DNA of 64,000 bases from Brevibacillus laterosporus LMG 15441 (GCF_000219535.2 NZ_CP007806.1:4526501-4590500); one strand, 5' to 3'; numbered from the stretch's first letter, positions 28,242 to 37,030 are shown. Notes: a model not told the origin generated them from the sequence alone. Program-made: numbers and translations.

Positions 28242-28634
28242 CTAGGCTAACTTTTTCTCATTCTCCAAAGATAATCGCAGCAGGGAATCTAATTTTAATT
28301 GATCTCGGACGTGTCCTCTCATCTCGATGTTTTCTTTAGCATAGCGATAGGAGAGCTCATCACCGGTCAAAAGCATCTGTAAGCGTTGGACATCCCCTTT
28401 TACAACAACCTCCGCCTTATGCCCCTTATTCCACTCCGTTACGATTATTTCTCCATTAGAAAAGACTAAACAGCTATCAAGTGTTCCATCTTCTAATTTA
28501 AAACCAACATGGCGATTCCAATCCTTCATCAAACTTTGTAGGTATCTTTTTCGTTCCAAGCGTTTTTGCACTTCAAACAATATTGCTCTTAATTGAGAAG
28601 CCACTGTCATCCCTCCGCTCACATCACGATCCAT
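28242..28634 (-). CDS. Small protein with SCP2 sterol-carrier-like fold (putative)
   Basis: ~122-130 residues: an N-terminal helix (ILFEVQKRLERKRYLQSL), strands such as SCLVFSNGEIIVTEW, and VVVKGDVQRLQMLLTGDELS, a pattern seen in SCP2-like domains. Substrate and role are unknown. ATG 28634 has AGGTAG upstream, while an in-frame ATG at 28610 follows GGAGGG too closely; the start is uncertain. Confidence 0.6.
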   Translation of the reverse strand: MDRDVSGGMTVASQLRAILFEVQKRLERKRYLQSLMKDWNRHVGFKLEDGTLDSCLVFSNGEIIVTEWNKGHKAEVVVKGDVQRLQMLLTGDELSYRYAKENIEMRGHVRDQLKLDSLLRLSLENEKKLA

Positions 28635-28841
28635 TCACTACCTACATATTCGTAAATTTGTGAGTCGAAACCTTTGGCGAGGAATTGGAGCCTTTGTCGT
28701 TCGCTGTCTACCGCAGACAGTTTTTATCGTCATATTTCTACGTTCTTTATCACGGAATAAATATCACGAAAAAATTTGGTAAGATCATTTGTTGAATATG
28801 CGGAAACTGATTTAACTTTTTAAAAAAATATTAAAAATTGA
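28635..28841 (+). other. Intergenic gap with an orphan terminator-like hairpin
   Basis: No coding region. CTGTCT-ACCGC-AGACAG followed by TTTTT (about 28703-28726) is an intrinsic terminator in plus orientation, yet the gene to its left is on the minus strand. It may end a short plus-strand RNA or an antisense transcript. Confidence 0.45.
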
Positions 28842-28870
28842 TTGAATTTTTCCGAAAAATAATGCATAAT
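28842..28870 (+). promoter_or_regulatory. Sigma-A type promoter of the candidate sRNA
   Basis: -35 TTGAAT (28842-28847), 17-bp spacer, -10 CATAAT (28865-28870) with a TG element just before the -10. No protein gene follows on this strand before a terminator. Confidence 0.6.
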
Positions 28871-28876
28871 AGGTAA

Positions 28877-28984
28877 TAATTAGTAGATAGGTAAATTACC
28901 TACTACTCACCCATTAGTACCCCCTTTTTCATTATAAACTCCTTTCTTGTCTGCCTTTTCCAATTGAAGGCAGACCTTTTTTTT
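28877..28984 (+). ncRNA. Candidate trans-acting small RNA (~108 nt)
   Basis: Between a sigma-A-like promoter and a strong terminator (GTCTGCCTT / AAGGCAGAC then eight T, 28949-28984) there is no ORF. The 5' part folds as a hairpin (TAGGTAA / TTACCTA with GTAG / CTAC, 28881-28907). The middle is single-stranded and C/U-rich, with TACCCCCTTTTTC and AACTCCTTTC, anti-Shine-Dalgarno-like stretches as in FsrA or RsaE. This build suggests a regulator that blocks ribosome binding sites. Existence and targets are inferred. Confidence 0.6.
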
Positions 28985-29010
28985 GTAGAAGTTTATCAAA
29001 TGTACACAAA

Positions 29011-29035
29011 GAAAAAAGACGCCTTCTTAGGCGTC
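29011..29035 (-). terminator. Terminator of the VOC protein gene
   Basis: GACGCC / GGCGTC hairpin overlapping the gene stop, with TTTTTTC following on the minus strand. It is separate from the sRNA terminator 30 bp away. Confidence 0.8.
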
Positions 29036-29428
29036 ATCCGTTTCATCCTCTTCATCCTTGTCCAAACGTATCTCCAAGTGGTGACCGTCTGGCGTTTCAA
29101 AATAAAGATTATAACTTCCTGGGCGTTCAATCGGCCCACGGTAACATATATTTTCCGCTTCCAACTTATCAACAAGATAGTCTAATTCATCACGTGTTGC
29201 CACTGCAAAAGCAATGTGATCCACGTGACCGGAATTTATATTTAGCTCTTTGGTAGTTGGATGTAGACCAATTCGTGTATAAGGCCCAATGTTGAAATAA
29301 ACTGGCTCATCTTCTCCCGATTGATCAAGAGAAATCGGTACTTCTAAAATCTCTTGAAAAAATTGAGCTACGCCCATCACATTGCGACAGCTAAGAGCAA
29401 TATGATGAACACCTTGAAGTTGAAGCAT
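29027..29428 (-). CDS. VOC (glyoxalase/dioxygenase) family protein
   Basis: ~133 residues with the paired beta-alpha-beta-beta-beta units of the vicinal-oxygen-chelate fold: LQGVHHIALSCRNVMGVAQF at the start, SGHVDHIAFAVATRDEL mid-way and DGHHLEIRLD at the end. The His and Glu residues could bind a divalent metal. Substrate unknown. The ATG at 29428 is preferred over upstream codons because GGAGG lies at good spacing. An acidic tail (DKDEEDETDDA) ends the protein. Confidence 0.85.
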   Translation of the reverse strand: MLQLQGVHHIALSCRNVMGVAQFFQEILEVPISLDQSGEDEPVYFNIGPYTRIGLHPTTKELNINSGHVDHIAFAVATRDELDYLVDKLEAENICYRGPIERPGSYNLYFETPDGHHLEIRLDKDEEDETDDA

Positions 29429-29485
29429 CGAATACAATCCTCCTAAACGGCTGACCTCCATCAACTGTTCACTGGTTAGCCCCTA

Positions 29486-29917
29486 TTAAAAGGCTTTTTT
29501 TGTCTTTCGCTCATTGGCGTGATGTTGTCGTAACCGATGGCTTAAATTTGTTAATCTGTTTGTTAAAGCTTCTCGCCATTCCAAATCGTTCATTTGTTTG
29601 GCTATACCTAGCAAATCAAGGGCGATGTCAATTTGTCGTTTCAGACTCTCATCATAAGAACCTTGATCTGTCATTGAACAGTTCTCAAACAGCTCGGACA
29701 GCTTATCCAAATCTACAAACTCTGCGAAATCCACTTCTGCAGCGTGATCTCCCTGAGCATATTCAACAAGAATTTCATACTCACCTTCAACGGTCGGATG
29801 AACTCTCGTACGATTACAAACCGGACAATACATGATTGGTACATTGTGCACCAGAATTTCCACGTGACGAAGTGTTCCAAAAGAGCCAATCATCCCTGCT
29901 CCACAGCAAAAACCCAT
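29486..29917 (-). CDS. Putative zinc-ribbon protein of unknown function
   Basis: ~143 residues. The N-terminal MGFCCGAGMIGSFG and the YCPVCNRTRVHP motif provide two Cys pairs that could bind zinc. A helical C-terminal half (IALDLLGIAKQMNDLEW) follows. The ATG at 29917 is chosen because GGAAGGGAG precedes it. No known family assigned. It lies between the kinase gene and the VOC gene on the same strand. Confidence 0.6.
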   Translation of the reverse strand: MGFCCGAGMIGSFGTLRHVEILVHNVPIMYCPVCNRTRVHPTVEGEYEILVEYAQGDHAAEVDFAEFVDLDKLSELFENCSMTDQGSYDESLKRQIDIALDLLGIAKQMNDLEWREALTNRLTNLSHRLRQHHANERKTKKAF

Positions 29918-29951
29918 AAGCTCTCCCTTCCATGTACATGTGGTCGAACTC

Positions 29952-30155
29952 TTATTTGTTTTTATCTGAACAGACACACAAGTACAAAATCGTTATTGTC
30001 CCTTGATTGTATCTTACAAGCTTCCGATATGCTAGGTTTAAAATGCTACCAGTTTCACCAATGATAATTCTACCAATCCCGTATTTGATTATAGCCGTTT
30101 CTGATGATTTTTCAATGAAATCCTGATATTCATCTTCACTCTTCTTATTGTTCAT
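29952..30155 (-). CDS. Possible small ORF overlapping the kinase stop, 67 aa
   Basis: The ATG overlaps the histidine kinase stop region (ATGAACAATAA), so coupling is possible, but there is no ribosome binding site and no family resemblance. It may be chance. Confidence 0.25.
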   Translation of the reverse strand: MNNKKSEDEYQDFIEKSSETAIIKYGIGRIIIGETGSILNLAYRKLVRYNQGTITILYLCVCSDKNK

Positions 30156-31536
30156 ATATAGGTAAACAGACCTGAATCGTTGTACCTACGCCAACTTTGC
30201 TCGTTACATGAAGTGTGCCCTGATGTAATTTTACAATTTCTAAACACAGCGATAATCCGATGCCGCTACCTGATTGCTTATGCTTACCTTTATAAAATTT
30301 ATCTGTAATTCTAGGCAATTCCTCTTCCGATATTCCGGCTCCCTGATCTATAACTTCTATAATAACTACCTGATCTTCTCGATAGCTACGAATTGTGATA
30401 GTAGTGTGCTCCTCACTAAACTTCATTGAATTATGAAGCAGATTTATGACCACTTGCTTTAAGCGATTCTCGTCTCCTAATACACGCAAGGGTTCATCTG
30501 GAGTTTCTGTCACCAAGTTAATCTCCTTTTGGAAGGCACGAGCAGAAAACTGCTGCTGGACATCCATTAAGAGCTGATTCACCTCTAGCTCTGTCTTATG
30601 AATCTCCATTCCTCCTGCCTGCAAGCGGGAAAAGTCTAGCAATTGTTCTACTAATCCAGTGAGTCGATCCGTTTCCTTCACAATGATCTGCATGGCTAGG
30701 CGTGTCTCTTCCTTGTCTTCCATGTCACCTGTCAGAACCACCTCAGACCAGCCTTTAATAGAGGTCAAGGGAGTTCGCAATTCATGGGAGACAGAAGAAA
30801 TAAAGTCGTTCTTGATCTCCTCAGCCTTCTCTAATTCGCTCGCCATATAGTTAAAGGTTTCGGCCAACGTTCCAATCTCATCATCTGCTGCCTGCCTAGC
30901 CCGTTGACTAAAATCACCTTTTGCCATTGACTTAGCCGCACCCGTAAGCTCAACAATAGGGCTTATAATTCGCTTAGATAAAATCAAATTTAAGACTAGA
31001 GATAAAAGAACGAGACCAGTGCCAATGCTCCACACAAGCAGTGTAATCTGGTTCACAACCTTGTCGATCTCTTCAACAGAGGTCACATAACGCAGGACTC
31101 CTGCTGTTGAATTATAAAAGGTGAGTGGCTTAGATACTGCAAGAATATGTTCTCCTGTATCTTCACTTTTTCCCACCCAAATCCCTGTGTCACCTTTTAA
31201 TGCATCCTGTACATCCTGTGTAAGTACACTTTTGCGTTTAGTGAAACCGTTAAAATCTAAAATCACATTACCATCTAAATCAATGACCTCTACATGTGCG
31301 AGATCATCCTGTGACGTATGCTCGAAAATATATTTTGCTTTACTTTGCAGATTATAATATTGAATGTATTTGTTATAAAAGTTCGTAGACACATTTATAC
31401 GGCTAAGTAGCGCCTGTTCTGCACCACCATAATAAAAACTACGGACTCCTATAACAAACGAGCTTCCTAGTACTAGAATTACCATTAATACGACAAAGGT
31501 AAAATTCATGACTAGACGTTTTTTTATTCCATACAT
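30145..31536 (-). CDS. HAMP-domain sensor histidine kinase
   Basis: 463 residues: a membrane segment (about 9-31), an external sensor domain (about 35-160), a second membrane segment (about 163-187), a HAMP linker, the H-box SSVSHELRTPLTS with His251, the N-box LLHNSMKF, and G-boxes DQGAGIS and GSGIGLSL. It should autophosphorylate and pass phosphate to the response regulator encoded 3 bp upstream. Signal unknown. The lipoprotein gene ahead of the pair may act in the same pathway. Confidence 0.93.
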   Translation of the reverse strand: MYGIKKRLVMNFTFVVLMVILVLGSSFVIGVRSFYYGGAEQALLSRINVSTNFYNKYIQYYNLQSKAKYIFEHTSQDDLAHVEVIDLDGNVILDFNGFTKRKSVLTQDVQDALKGDTGIWVGKSEDTGEHILAVSKPLTFYNSTAGVLRYVTSVEEIDKVVNQITLLVWSIGTGLVLLSLVLNLILSKRIISPIVELTGAAKSMAKGDFSQRARQAADDEIGTLAETFNYMASELEKAEEIKNDFISSVSHELRTPLTSIKGWSEVVLTGDMEDKEETRLAMQIIVKETDRLTGLVEQLLDFSRLQAGGMEIHKTELEVNQLLMDVQQQFSARAFQKEINLVTETPDEPLRVLGDENRLKQVVINLLHNSMKFSEEHTTITIRSYREDQVVIIEVIDQGAGISEEELPRITDKFYKGKHKQSGSGIGLSLCLEIVKLHQGTLHVTSKVGVGTTIQVCLPIYEQ

Positions 31537-31539
31537 ATT

Positions 31540-32235
31540 TTACGTTCCTTCTTTCCACTGATAACCAAATCCCCAGACTGTCTCCAAATATTTCGGTTTC
31601 GAGGGATCATCCTCGATTTTCTGGCGGATGCGTCTAACGTTAACATCTACTACCTTTAAATCCCCAATGTAATGTTTTCCCCAAACTTCATTTAGGATGT
31701 CATCGCGACTGACTGCACGATCCTTTTGTTCCATTAATAAGTGGATAATTGCAAATTCCTTGGGCGTGCAATCTATTTCTTGCCCATTTTTGATCATTTT
31801 TCGATCCGCCAATCGCAGGGTAAATGGGCCAGAAGTAATCAATTCACCTGGTTTTACAGTGGAAGGTATCGTTTCTACCCGTCGTTTCAACGAATTCATT
31901 CGGGCAATCAGTTCAGCGGCACTAAAGGGCTTTGTAATGTAATCGTCTGCTCCTAAGTTTAATCCTTCGATCTTATTTACTTCTTGAGCTTTAGCAGTAA
32001 GCATAATAATCCCCAATTGCGGGTACATCTTCCGTAATTCCTGACAAACCTCCAGACCACTGATGCCCGGAAGCATTACATCTAATACAGCTATAGCGAT
32101 ATCTGGCTCCTTCTTAGCAATTTCCAACGCCTTTTCGCCTGTCTGTGCCTCTAATACTTCAAACCCATTTCGTTTAAATTGAATGCGGACAAATCCTCGG
32201 ATGGATTCCTCATCTTCTAGCAATAGTACTTTCAT
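31540..32235 (-). CDS. OmpR/PhoB-family response regulator
   Basis: 231 residues: a receiver domain with the phosphorylated Asp52 in VLDVMLPGISG and Lys in DDYITKPFS, and a C-terminal winged helix (TPKEFAIIHLL ... VVDVNVRRIRQKIEDD). GGGGAGAG precedes the ATG. Cognate kinase follows directly; targets are unknown. Confidence 0.95.
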   Translation of the reverse strand: MKVLLLEDEESIRGFVRIQFKRNGFEVLEAQTGEKALEIAKKEPDIAIAVLDVMLPGISGLEVCQELRKMYPQLGIIMLTAKAQEVNKIEGLNLGADDYITKPFSAAELIARMNSLKRRVETIPSTVKPGELITSGPFTLRLADRKMIKNGQEIDCTPKEFAIIHLLMEQKDRAVSRDDILNEVWGKHYIGDLKVVDVNVRRIRQKIEDDPSKPKYLETVWGFGYQWKEGT

Positions 32236-32284
32236 CTCTCCCCTTGCTCCTTTCTGCCTTGTACCTAGATGCCCTGCTATTCAC

Positions 32285-33640
32285 CTATATTTTTCGAAAT
32301 ATCTCTTGGATCTGCTGCAAATTAAATAGCATTTTTCGATAAACAGATTGTTCCTTTGCTGGAACACTGCTCATATTAGTCGGGAATCGAGCAATAAAGA
32401 TGTTTTCACCATTTTCATCTATAACGCTATACTCTTTTCTTTGTTGTTTTAACTCCTTCTCTTTACTCGCCCACTCTGTTTTTTTAATCGGATCAATGGT
32501 AAACAACTCGGCTGATGGCTTTCCCTGAGAATCTAGGTATAAAAAGGTGATCGCTCCTGCTTCCTTTGTAGTGACCAGCCTGATCGTATAATGTCCGAAC
32601 CAGTAGTTTGGTATATTTATTTGAAATCCATTGCTATCGTCATCATAGGATTCTTTTACTTTGATCAGGCTTTTTTGACCGTTCCATTGGTACCACTCTG
32701 TAATCCAAGGCGTATCAACCATGGACAAATCTTCTGCTCCCACCGGCTGTACTAATGTCGAGATTTCGATAATTCCGTCATTATTAATATCCTTACTAAA
32801 AGTAGAATAAGGCTTATACATTACGTTATCATAATTCGACAGGTCTACCTGTGTTAGCTTTCCCTTGTTACTGACCAAAAGTGCCGTTTGCCCTGAATGG
32901 GCACCGATACCCGAATCTAAAAATATACCATTTTGCTCTTTAGATGCCTTGCCTAATAAAATATTTTCATATCCATTAATCGACCAATCTAATCCCAATT
33001 GCTGAATCATTTTCATTTTCGAAGTCGCTTTGTCATACTGGTACACTTCCGCAGGGGCTTTCATTTTGTCATGATCCAGTTTGAACACATAGGCCTTTGA
33101 TACCCCTGTCTTGTCTAAATCCCCTACGATAGCTTCCTTGCAGGATGTTTTTAAAATTTGAATCATTTGTCCATCTATCCACTTGTATCCGCCAAACTCT
33201 TTGTCTACACCCTCACTTGCCATCCAGTTAACGAAAATCTCTTTTTCCTTATCTCCTGAAACATCCTCAAAGGCCACATAGTCTACATCCTGACCCGTCT
33301 CCTCGATCTGTCCAACCTTTTGCCAGCTATTCTCGGTTTTTTGCATCACAATAAATCCCACGTTATATTCACCTTGCTTATAAAAAGCTACAACTTCATT
33401 ACTTCCATCGCCATTTAAGTCTTTTTCGATAATGGCTCCATTTTCATCAGAATTATTGCGTGGAATCATAAGCGAGCTTCCTTGCGGCAAATTAGCCAGT
33501 ACTGCCTTTTTTACTTCTTCTTGATTTTTATTTAAGGTGGGAGCCTTCAATAATTCATTCGGGGAAGCAACAGGTGTACACCCTGCCAATAAGCCTACCA
33601 GCAGTACACCAGCACTCCACTGTTTCAAATTCATAATCAT
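32285..33640 (-). CDS. Lipoprotein with integrin-like/VCBS-type repeats, putative
   Basis: A lipobox LLAGC follows a short signal sequence, so the protein is anchored outside the membrane. Asp-rich calcium-loop-like segments recur (EKDLNGDGSNEVVAF, FEDVSGDKEKEIF, FSKDINNDGIIEIST), as in FG-GAP/VCBS beta-propellers. The ATG at 33640 (MIMNLKQW) is chosen for GGAGG upstream. It lies 50 bp upstream of the response regulator on the same strand, so it may be part of the sensing unit. Ligand unknown. Confidence 0.7.
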   Translation of the reverse strand: MIMNLKQWSAGVLLVGLLAGCTPVASPNELLKAPTLNKNQEEVKKAVLANLPQGSSLMIPRNNSDENGAIIEKDLNGDGSNEVVAFYKQGEYNVGFIVMQKTENSWQKVGQIEETGQDVDYVAFEDVSGDKEKEIFVNWMASEGVDKEFGGYKWIDGQMIQILKTSCKEAIVGDLDKTGVSKAYVFKLDHDKMKAPAEVYQYDKATSKMKMIQQLGLDWSINGYENILLGKASKEQNGIFLDSGIGAHSGQTALLVSNKGKLTQVDLSNYDNVMYKPYSTFSKDINNDGIIEISTLVQPVGAEDLSMVDTPWITEWYQWNGQKSLIKVKESYDDDSNGFQINIPNYWFGHYTIRLVTTKEAGAITFLYLDSQGKPSAELFTIDPIKKTEWASKEKELKQQRKEYSVIDENGENIFIARFPTNMSSVPAKEQSVYRKMLFNLQQIQEIFRKI

Positions 33641-33728
33641 ATGGTAGAAAACCTCCAACTAAACTACATACCTTTCCTTCATTATAAAAGAGTATCACTC
33701 TGTAATGTTTGCAAAAAGGTTACGAAAG

Positions 33729-33766
33729 CAAAAAAAGATCGGTTTCTGATAACCGATCTTTTTGTT
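33729..33766. terminator. Bidirectional terminator
   Basis: AAAGATCGGTT / AACCGATCTTT stem with flanking A and T runs. It serves gcvH on the minus strand. Confidence 0.85.
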
Positions 33767-33790
33767 CATAACGTTAGTAAGCGCTATTGA

Positions 33791-34171
33791 TTATTCTTTT
33801 ACCATTGCCTCGTATTTATCCGCATCCATAAGCTTATCCAACTCACTGGAATCAGACAACTCAACCACGATCATCCAAGCTTTGTCATAGGAAGATGTGT
33901 TTACCAATTCAGGCTCCTCTTCTAGAGCAGCGTTAATTTCTAATACTTTACCAGTAACTGGAGCATATAGTTCAGATACGGTTTTAACAGATTCTACACT
34001 ACCGAATGGTTCATCACGTTGGATGGTAGAGCCTACTTCTGGCAATTCAACAAATACGATGTCACCTAGTTCGGACTGAGCGAAAGAAGTAATACCGATA
34101 TAAGCCTTGTTGCCTTCTACACGTACCCATTCATGCTCTTCGCTGTAACGTAACTCTTTTGGAAATTCCAT
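33791..34171 (-). CDS. gcvH: Glycine cleavage system H protein
   Basis: 126-residue lipoyl carrier that shuttles the aminomethyl group between P, T and L proteins. The lipoylated Lys63 lies in [17 protein letters not shown] precedes the ATG. The other gcv genes are not in the window. The 150-bp leader upstream contains a GTCGGC / GCCGTC hairpin, but I see no clear glycine riboswitch. Confidence 0.96.
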   Translation of the reverse strand: MEFPKELRYSEEHEWVRVEGNKAYIGITSFAQSELGDIVFVELPEVGSTIQRDEPFGSVESVKTVSELYAPVTGKVLEINAALEEEPELVNTSSYDKAWMIVVELSDSSELDKLMDADKYEAMVKE

Positions 34172-34322
34172 CTAACTTCCTCCTTTTTTCGTAGAACACT
34201 CGGATGTTTATCCAAGACTTCTGGTGACGGCAAAGCCGACATTGCTCCTCTTCTTTTGAAGTGTATGAGCAACGGGGGTCTTCTTAGAGTTTCCCCTCTA
34301 CATAATTGGACATGTAAGGACC

Positions 34323-34775
34323 CTAATCCTCTTCAATACCCAAAATTCGATGCAAACGTTTTTTGACCATATTTAAGCCCTTTTCGCCTGCTTGGAAATG
34401 ACGAAGTGCCATTGTCTCATCAAACAGATAGTAGGCAGGAACGTATTCGTTTTGGAACGCATCAGTTGTGGTCATTTCGTTATCAATCGCTACTGGATGA
34501 GTAAGCTCATATTGAGCGATGGTTTCTTTAATTTTCGCAATATCTGTATCAGCTTCGGAACGCGGCATATGAATACCAATAACTTTTAAGCCCTGATCTG
34601 CATATTTTTCACGCCACTCGTTAATTTGTGGTAGAGATTCTTTGCACATATAGCAACTAACGGACCAGAAATGTACAAGAACTGCTCTTTCGCCCTGCAA
34701 ATCAGCCTTAGAAACTTGACCGTTTACCCATTCTGTGATGCCTGGAAAGTCTGGAAGTTCTTCACGTAAACGCAT
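34323..34775 (-). CDS. TlpA/ResA-like thioredoxin-fold protein
   Basis: 150 residues with a thioredoxin-like active site CYMC (Cys41, Cys44) in HFWSVSCYMCKESLPQ, the AhpC/TlpA core (VIGIHMPRSEAD) and the cis-Pro region FQNEYVPAYYLFD. No signal peptide, so it is cytoplasmic. Likely a disulfide reductase or peroxidase partner. It lies between gcvH and a peroxiredoxin gene on the same strand. Confidence 0.85.
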   Translation of the reverse strand: MRLREELPDFPGITEWVNGQVSKADLQGERAVLVHFWSVSCYMCKESLPQINEWREKYADQGLKVIGIHMPRSEADTDIAKIKETIAQYELTHPVAIDNEMTTTDAFQNEYVPAYYLFDETMALRHFQAGEKGLNMVKKRLHRILGIEED

Positions 34776-34798
34776 GGTTCATGCCTCCTTTAATATAG

Positions 34799-34834
34799 AA
34801 AAGGGCCTAACACTGTAAAGTTAGACCCTTTTGT
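34799..34834. terminator. Terminator of the peroxiredoxin gene
   Basis: AAAGGG-CTAAC / GTTAG-CCCTTTT stem followed by T-rich sequence on the plus strand and TTTCTAT on the minus strand. Confidence 0.75.
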
Positions 34835-34865
34835 TTGTGTACACGATACCCAACTAAGTCAGGAA

Positions 34866-35411
34866 TTATCCTTTTAGATGAGCTTGGCCTGGACGCCAGT
34901 TAGCTGCGCAAAGTCCGCCGGATTGTAGAGCTTGAAGAACACGTAGAGTTTCGTCGTTAGAACGTCCTACGTTCATATCAGTTACTACTTGGTATTTAAC
35001 AACGCCTTCGGGATCGATGATAAATAGACCACGGTAAGCTGCACCGGATTCTTCATCCAACACGCCGAAAGAACGAGCAACTGTTTTGTTGAAGTCAGCA
35101 GCAAGTGGGTAGTTCAAACCACCAAGACCATTTTGGTCGCGTGGAGTGTTGATCCAAGCTTTGTGAGAGTGTACAGAGTCAACAGATACACCTAGTACCT
35201 CTGCATCCAAATCTTTGAAATCTTCATATGCGTCGCTCAAAGCGATAATTTCAGTTGGACATACAAAAGTGAAATCTAGTGGATAGAAGAACAATACCAA
35301 CCATTTACCTTTATAGTCAGAAAGAGAAACGCGACCGAATTCTTTTCCGTCACCGGATACTGTTTCCATAGAAAAATCAGGAGCTTGAAGACCAATAATA
35401 CGTTGTGCCAT
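34866..35411 (-). CDS. 2-Cys peroxiredoxin (AhpC/TSA family)
   Basis: Reduces hydroperoxides. Peroxidatic Cys51 is in DFTFVCPTEI and the resolving Cys168 in GGLCAANWRPG, so it is a typical 2-Cys enzyme. 181 residues, normal length. GGAGG precedes the ATG. The adjacent TlpA-like protein could be its reductant, as no ahpF is nearby (inference). Confidence 0.94.
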   Translation of the reverse strand: MAQRIIGLQAPDFSMETVSGDGKEFGRVSLSDYKGKWLVLFFYPLDFTFVCPTEIIALSDAYEDFKDLDAEVLGVSVDSVHSHKAWINTPRDQNGLGGLNYPLAADFNKTVARSFGVLDEESGAAYRGLFIIDPEGVVKYQVVTDMNVGRSNDETLRVLQALQSGGLCAANWRPGQAHLKG

Positions 35412-35456
35412 ATATATTACCTCCTTAAGGAATAGTAAATGTTATTTACAAGAGTT

Positions 35457-35508
35457 ATGATATCAAAATCAATAGATTATAGTCAATATTAATTTGTAAT
35501 AATTTTTA
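35457..35508 (-). promoter_or_regulatory. Promoter of the peroxiredoxin gene with PerR-like box
   Basis: On the minus strand, -35 TTGACT (plus 35481-35486), 18-bp spacer, -10 TATCAT (plus 35457-35462). Just upstream, TTGTAATAATTTTTA (35494-35508) matches about 11 of the 14 defined positions of the Bacillus PerR consensus TTATAAT-N-ATTATAA. Peroxide control is plausible but unproven. Confidence 0.45.
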
Positions 35509-35614
35509 TTAAACAGTGGTTTTTGTTTGACAATGATCCTCAATCTCTATGTATGCTGCCCGATTGTAATGAAAATCGGTATGTGACTCTTCCCTTTTTA
35601 ACTAGAAGATTGGG

Positions 35615-35986
35615 TTATTTGCCCCACATTTCTTCTAAGGTTTGTTCTTTAAAACCGAGTGTTGTCTTTGCCCCATTTGTGATAAGAGGTCGCTTAATTA
35701 GCTTACCATTGGACGCGAGCAGCTCTAGCATTTCATCCTCTGACATTGTTGGCAGCTTCTCCTTCAGGTTCAGCTCACGATAGAATTGGCCGCTAGTATT
35801 AAAAAATTTGCGAATATCCAACCCGCTATTTTGCCAGATTTGATGCAATTCCTCTTTCGATGGCGGAGTATCAACAATTGGGATTTCTGTATATGTAACC
35901 TCATTGGTATCCAGCCATTGTTTAGCTTTGCGACATGTGCCGCACTTTGCGTAACTATACAAACGAATATTTGGTGCGTTTGTCAA
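35615..35986 (-). CDS. ArsC/Spx-family thiol protein
   Basis: 123 residues with AKCGTCRKAKQWLD (CxxC near residue 16) and KLIKRPLI, the conserved RPL motif of ArsC/Spx proteins. It could be a thioredoxin-like reductase or a Spx/MgsR-type regulator that binds RNA polymerase. The start is TTG, supported by GGTGAGGAG. Confidence 0.85.
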   Translation of the reverse strand: MTNAPNIRLYSYAKCGTCRKAKQWLDTNEVTYTEIPIVDTPPSKEELHQIWQNSGLDIRKFFNTSGQFYRELNLKEKLPTMSEDEMLELLASNGKLIKRPLITNGAKTTLGFKEQTLEEMWGK

Positions 35987-36267
35987 AACTCCTCACCTCT
36001 TCTATTACATTATGGAATAATACTTGTAAGGCTCCTAAATCCTCTAAATCTATAGCCTTCATTCTTTCAATTACATCTTTACCCTTGAGACATTTTTATC
36101 ATGGTTTTCTGATCCAATGATTTGTCTCTTCGTTATAAAAATTTGTTCATCTCATGTTTAGATTTTATGCTTCAGCCCCAGTAATATTTCTGGACTTCCT
36201 TCATCATCAACTAAATCTATATTCATTACAACCTGAACCTGCTTCTTTTTTTAGCTGTTCTCTTTCC

Positions 36268-36640
36268 TTATTCAGCTTTCTCTAATTTCTCTTTATACGA
36301 TCTAACCTCAATTTCGTTGTCAATAACATATTTTCCTTCTTTCATTTTTGTAAATTCTTCGAGTAAATCCTCATATATAGTTTTTTCAAGTTTCTCAGCA
36401 TTTATTCCATTTTGAGTACACTTTCTATCACCATCGTTTTGAGTAGATGAGCATCTATAGTATCGAGACGTATATCTTTTCCCTCGCCATACCTCCACAT
36501 TTTGCACAGAAGGATATTCCGGTTAGTGGATATTTGTCCTATTACTAACAGCCTGTTGTTTATTGCGTTTTTTCATTATTTCACTTGCTCGGTAACTCAT
36601 TGGTGTATGTTTATCCTGTTTCATCATCTTTAGGTGAAAA
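36268..36640 (-). pseudogene. Large serine recombinase remnant (zinc-ribbon region)
   Basis: The frame MQNVEVWRGKRYTSRYYRCS followed by RKCTQNGINAEKLEKTIYED is the C-terminal zinc beta-ribbon of large serine recombinases. Upstream in shifted frames come NPLTGISFCAKCGG and the helical piece TPMSYRASEIMKK. The catalytic N-terminal domain is missing and several frameshifts occur. A decayed trace of a phage or transposable element. Confidence 0.75.
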
Positions 36641-36814
36641 TATTCTTTTATCCATTGCCTGCAACACTTAGTTTATGTAGTCTAGTTTCCATTATGTCTA
36701 TATGTTAAGAAAAAATTCAGTTGATACACTATAAAGTGGACGATATGAAAACTTGTAATCTTTTCTTCATAAAAGGAATACCTTCTAAAAGATAATCAAT
36801 ATGAATATTATACC
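36641..36814. other. Intergenic, nothing recognised
   Basis: AT-rich sequence between the recombinase scar and the direct repeat. No ORF, RNA or clear signal seen. Confidence 0.4.
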
Positions 36815-36955
36815 ATTTTTTATCCTCTTAATATAAAGTATCAGACCAGTGCTTACTTAACCACAAACCAAGTCAACAGAAAGAATTTATCAACATTATT
36901 TTAAATTATTCTTCGATGCTTTCTGAAACGATGATTTTGTACTATATAAACATAT
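36815..36955. repeat. Direct repeat copy 1 (~135 bp)
   Basis: About 90% identical by eye to 37313-37452. Shared blocks include TTAATATAAAGTA, CCACAAACCAAGTCAACAG and ATTATTCTTCGATGC. No ORF spans it. The two copies flank the 89-aa membrane protein gene. Confidence 0.8.
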
Positions 36956-36957
36956 CA

Positions 36958-36990
36958 AAAACGCCCGAATTTGAGTTCGGACGCTTTTTA
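36958..36990. terminator. Terminator of the 89-aa membrane protein gene
   Basis: AACGCCCGAA / TTCGGACGCTT stem with A-run before and T-run after; works in both directions. Confidence 0.8.
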
Positions 36991-37030
36991 CATAATGACT
37001 ATTATCGGGACCCACATAAAGCCTTTTTGC

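Noticed and set aside
34172-34322. Possible glycine riboswitch ahead of gcvH
   Set aside because: Only a GTCGGC / GCCGTC hairpin is visible; the conserved glycine aptamer cores are not seen.
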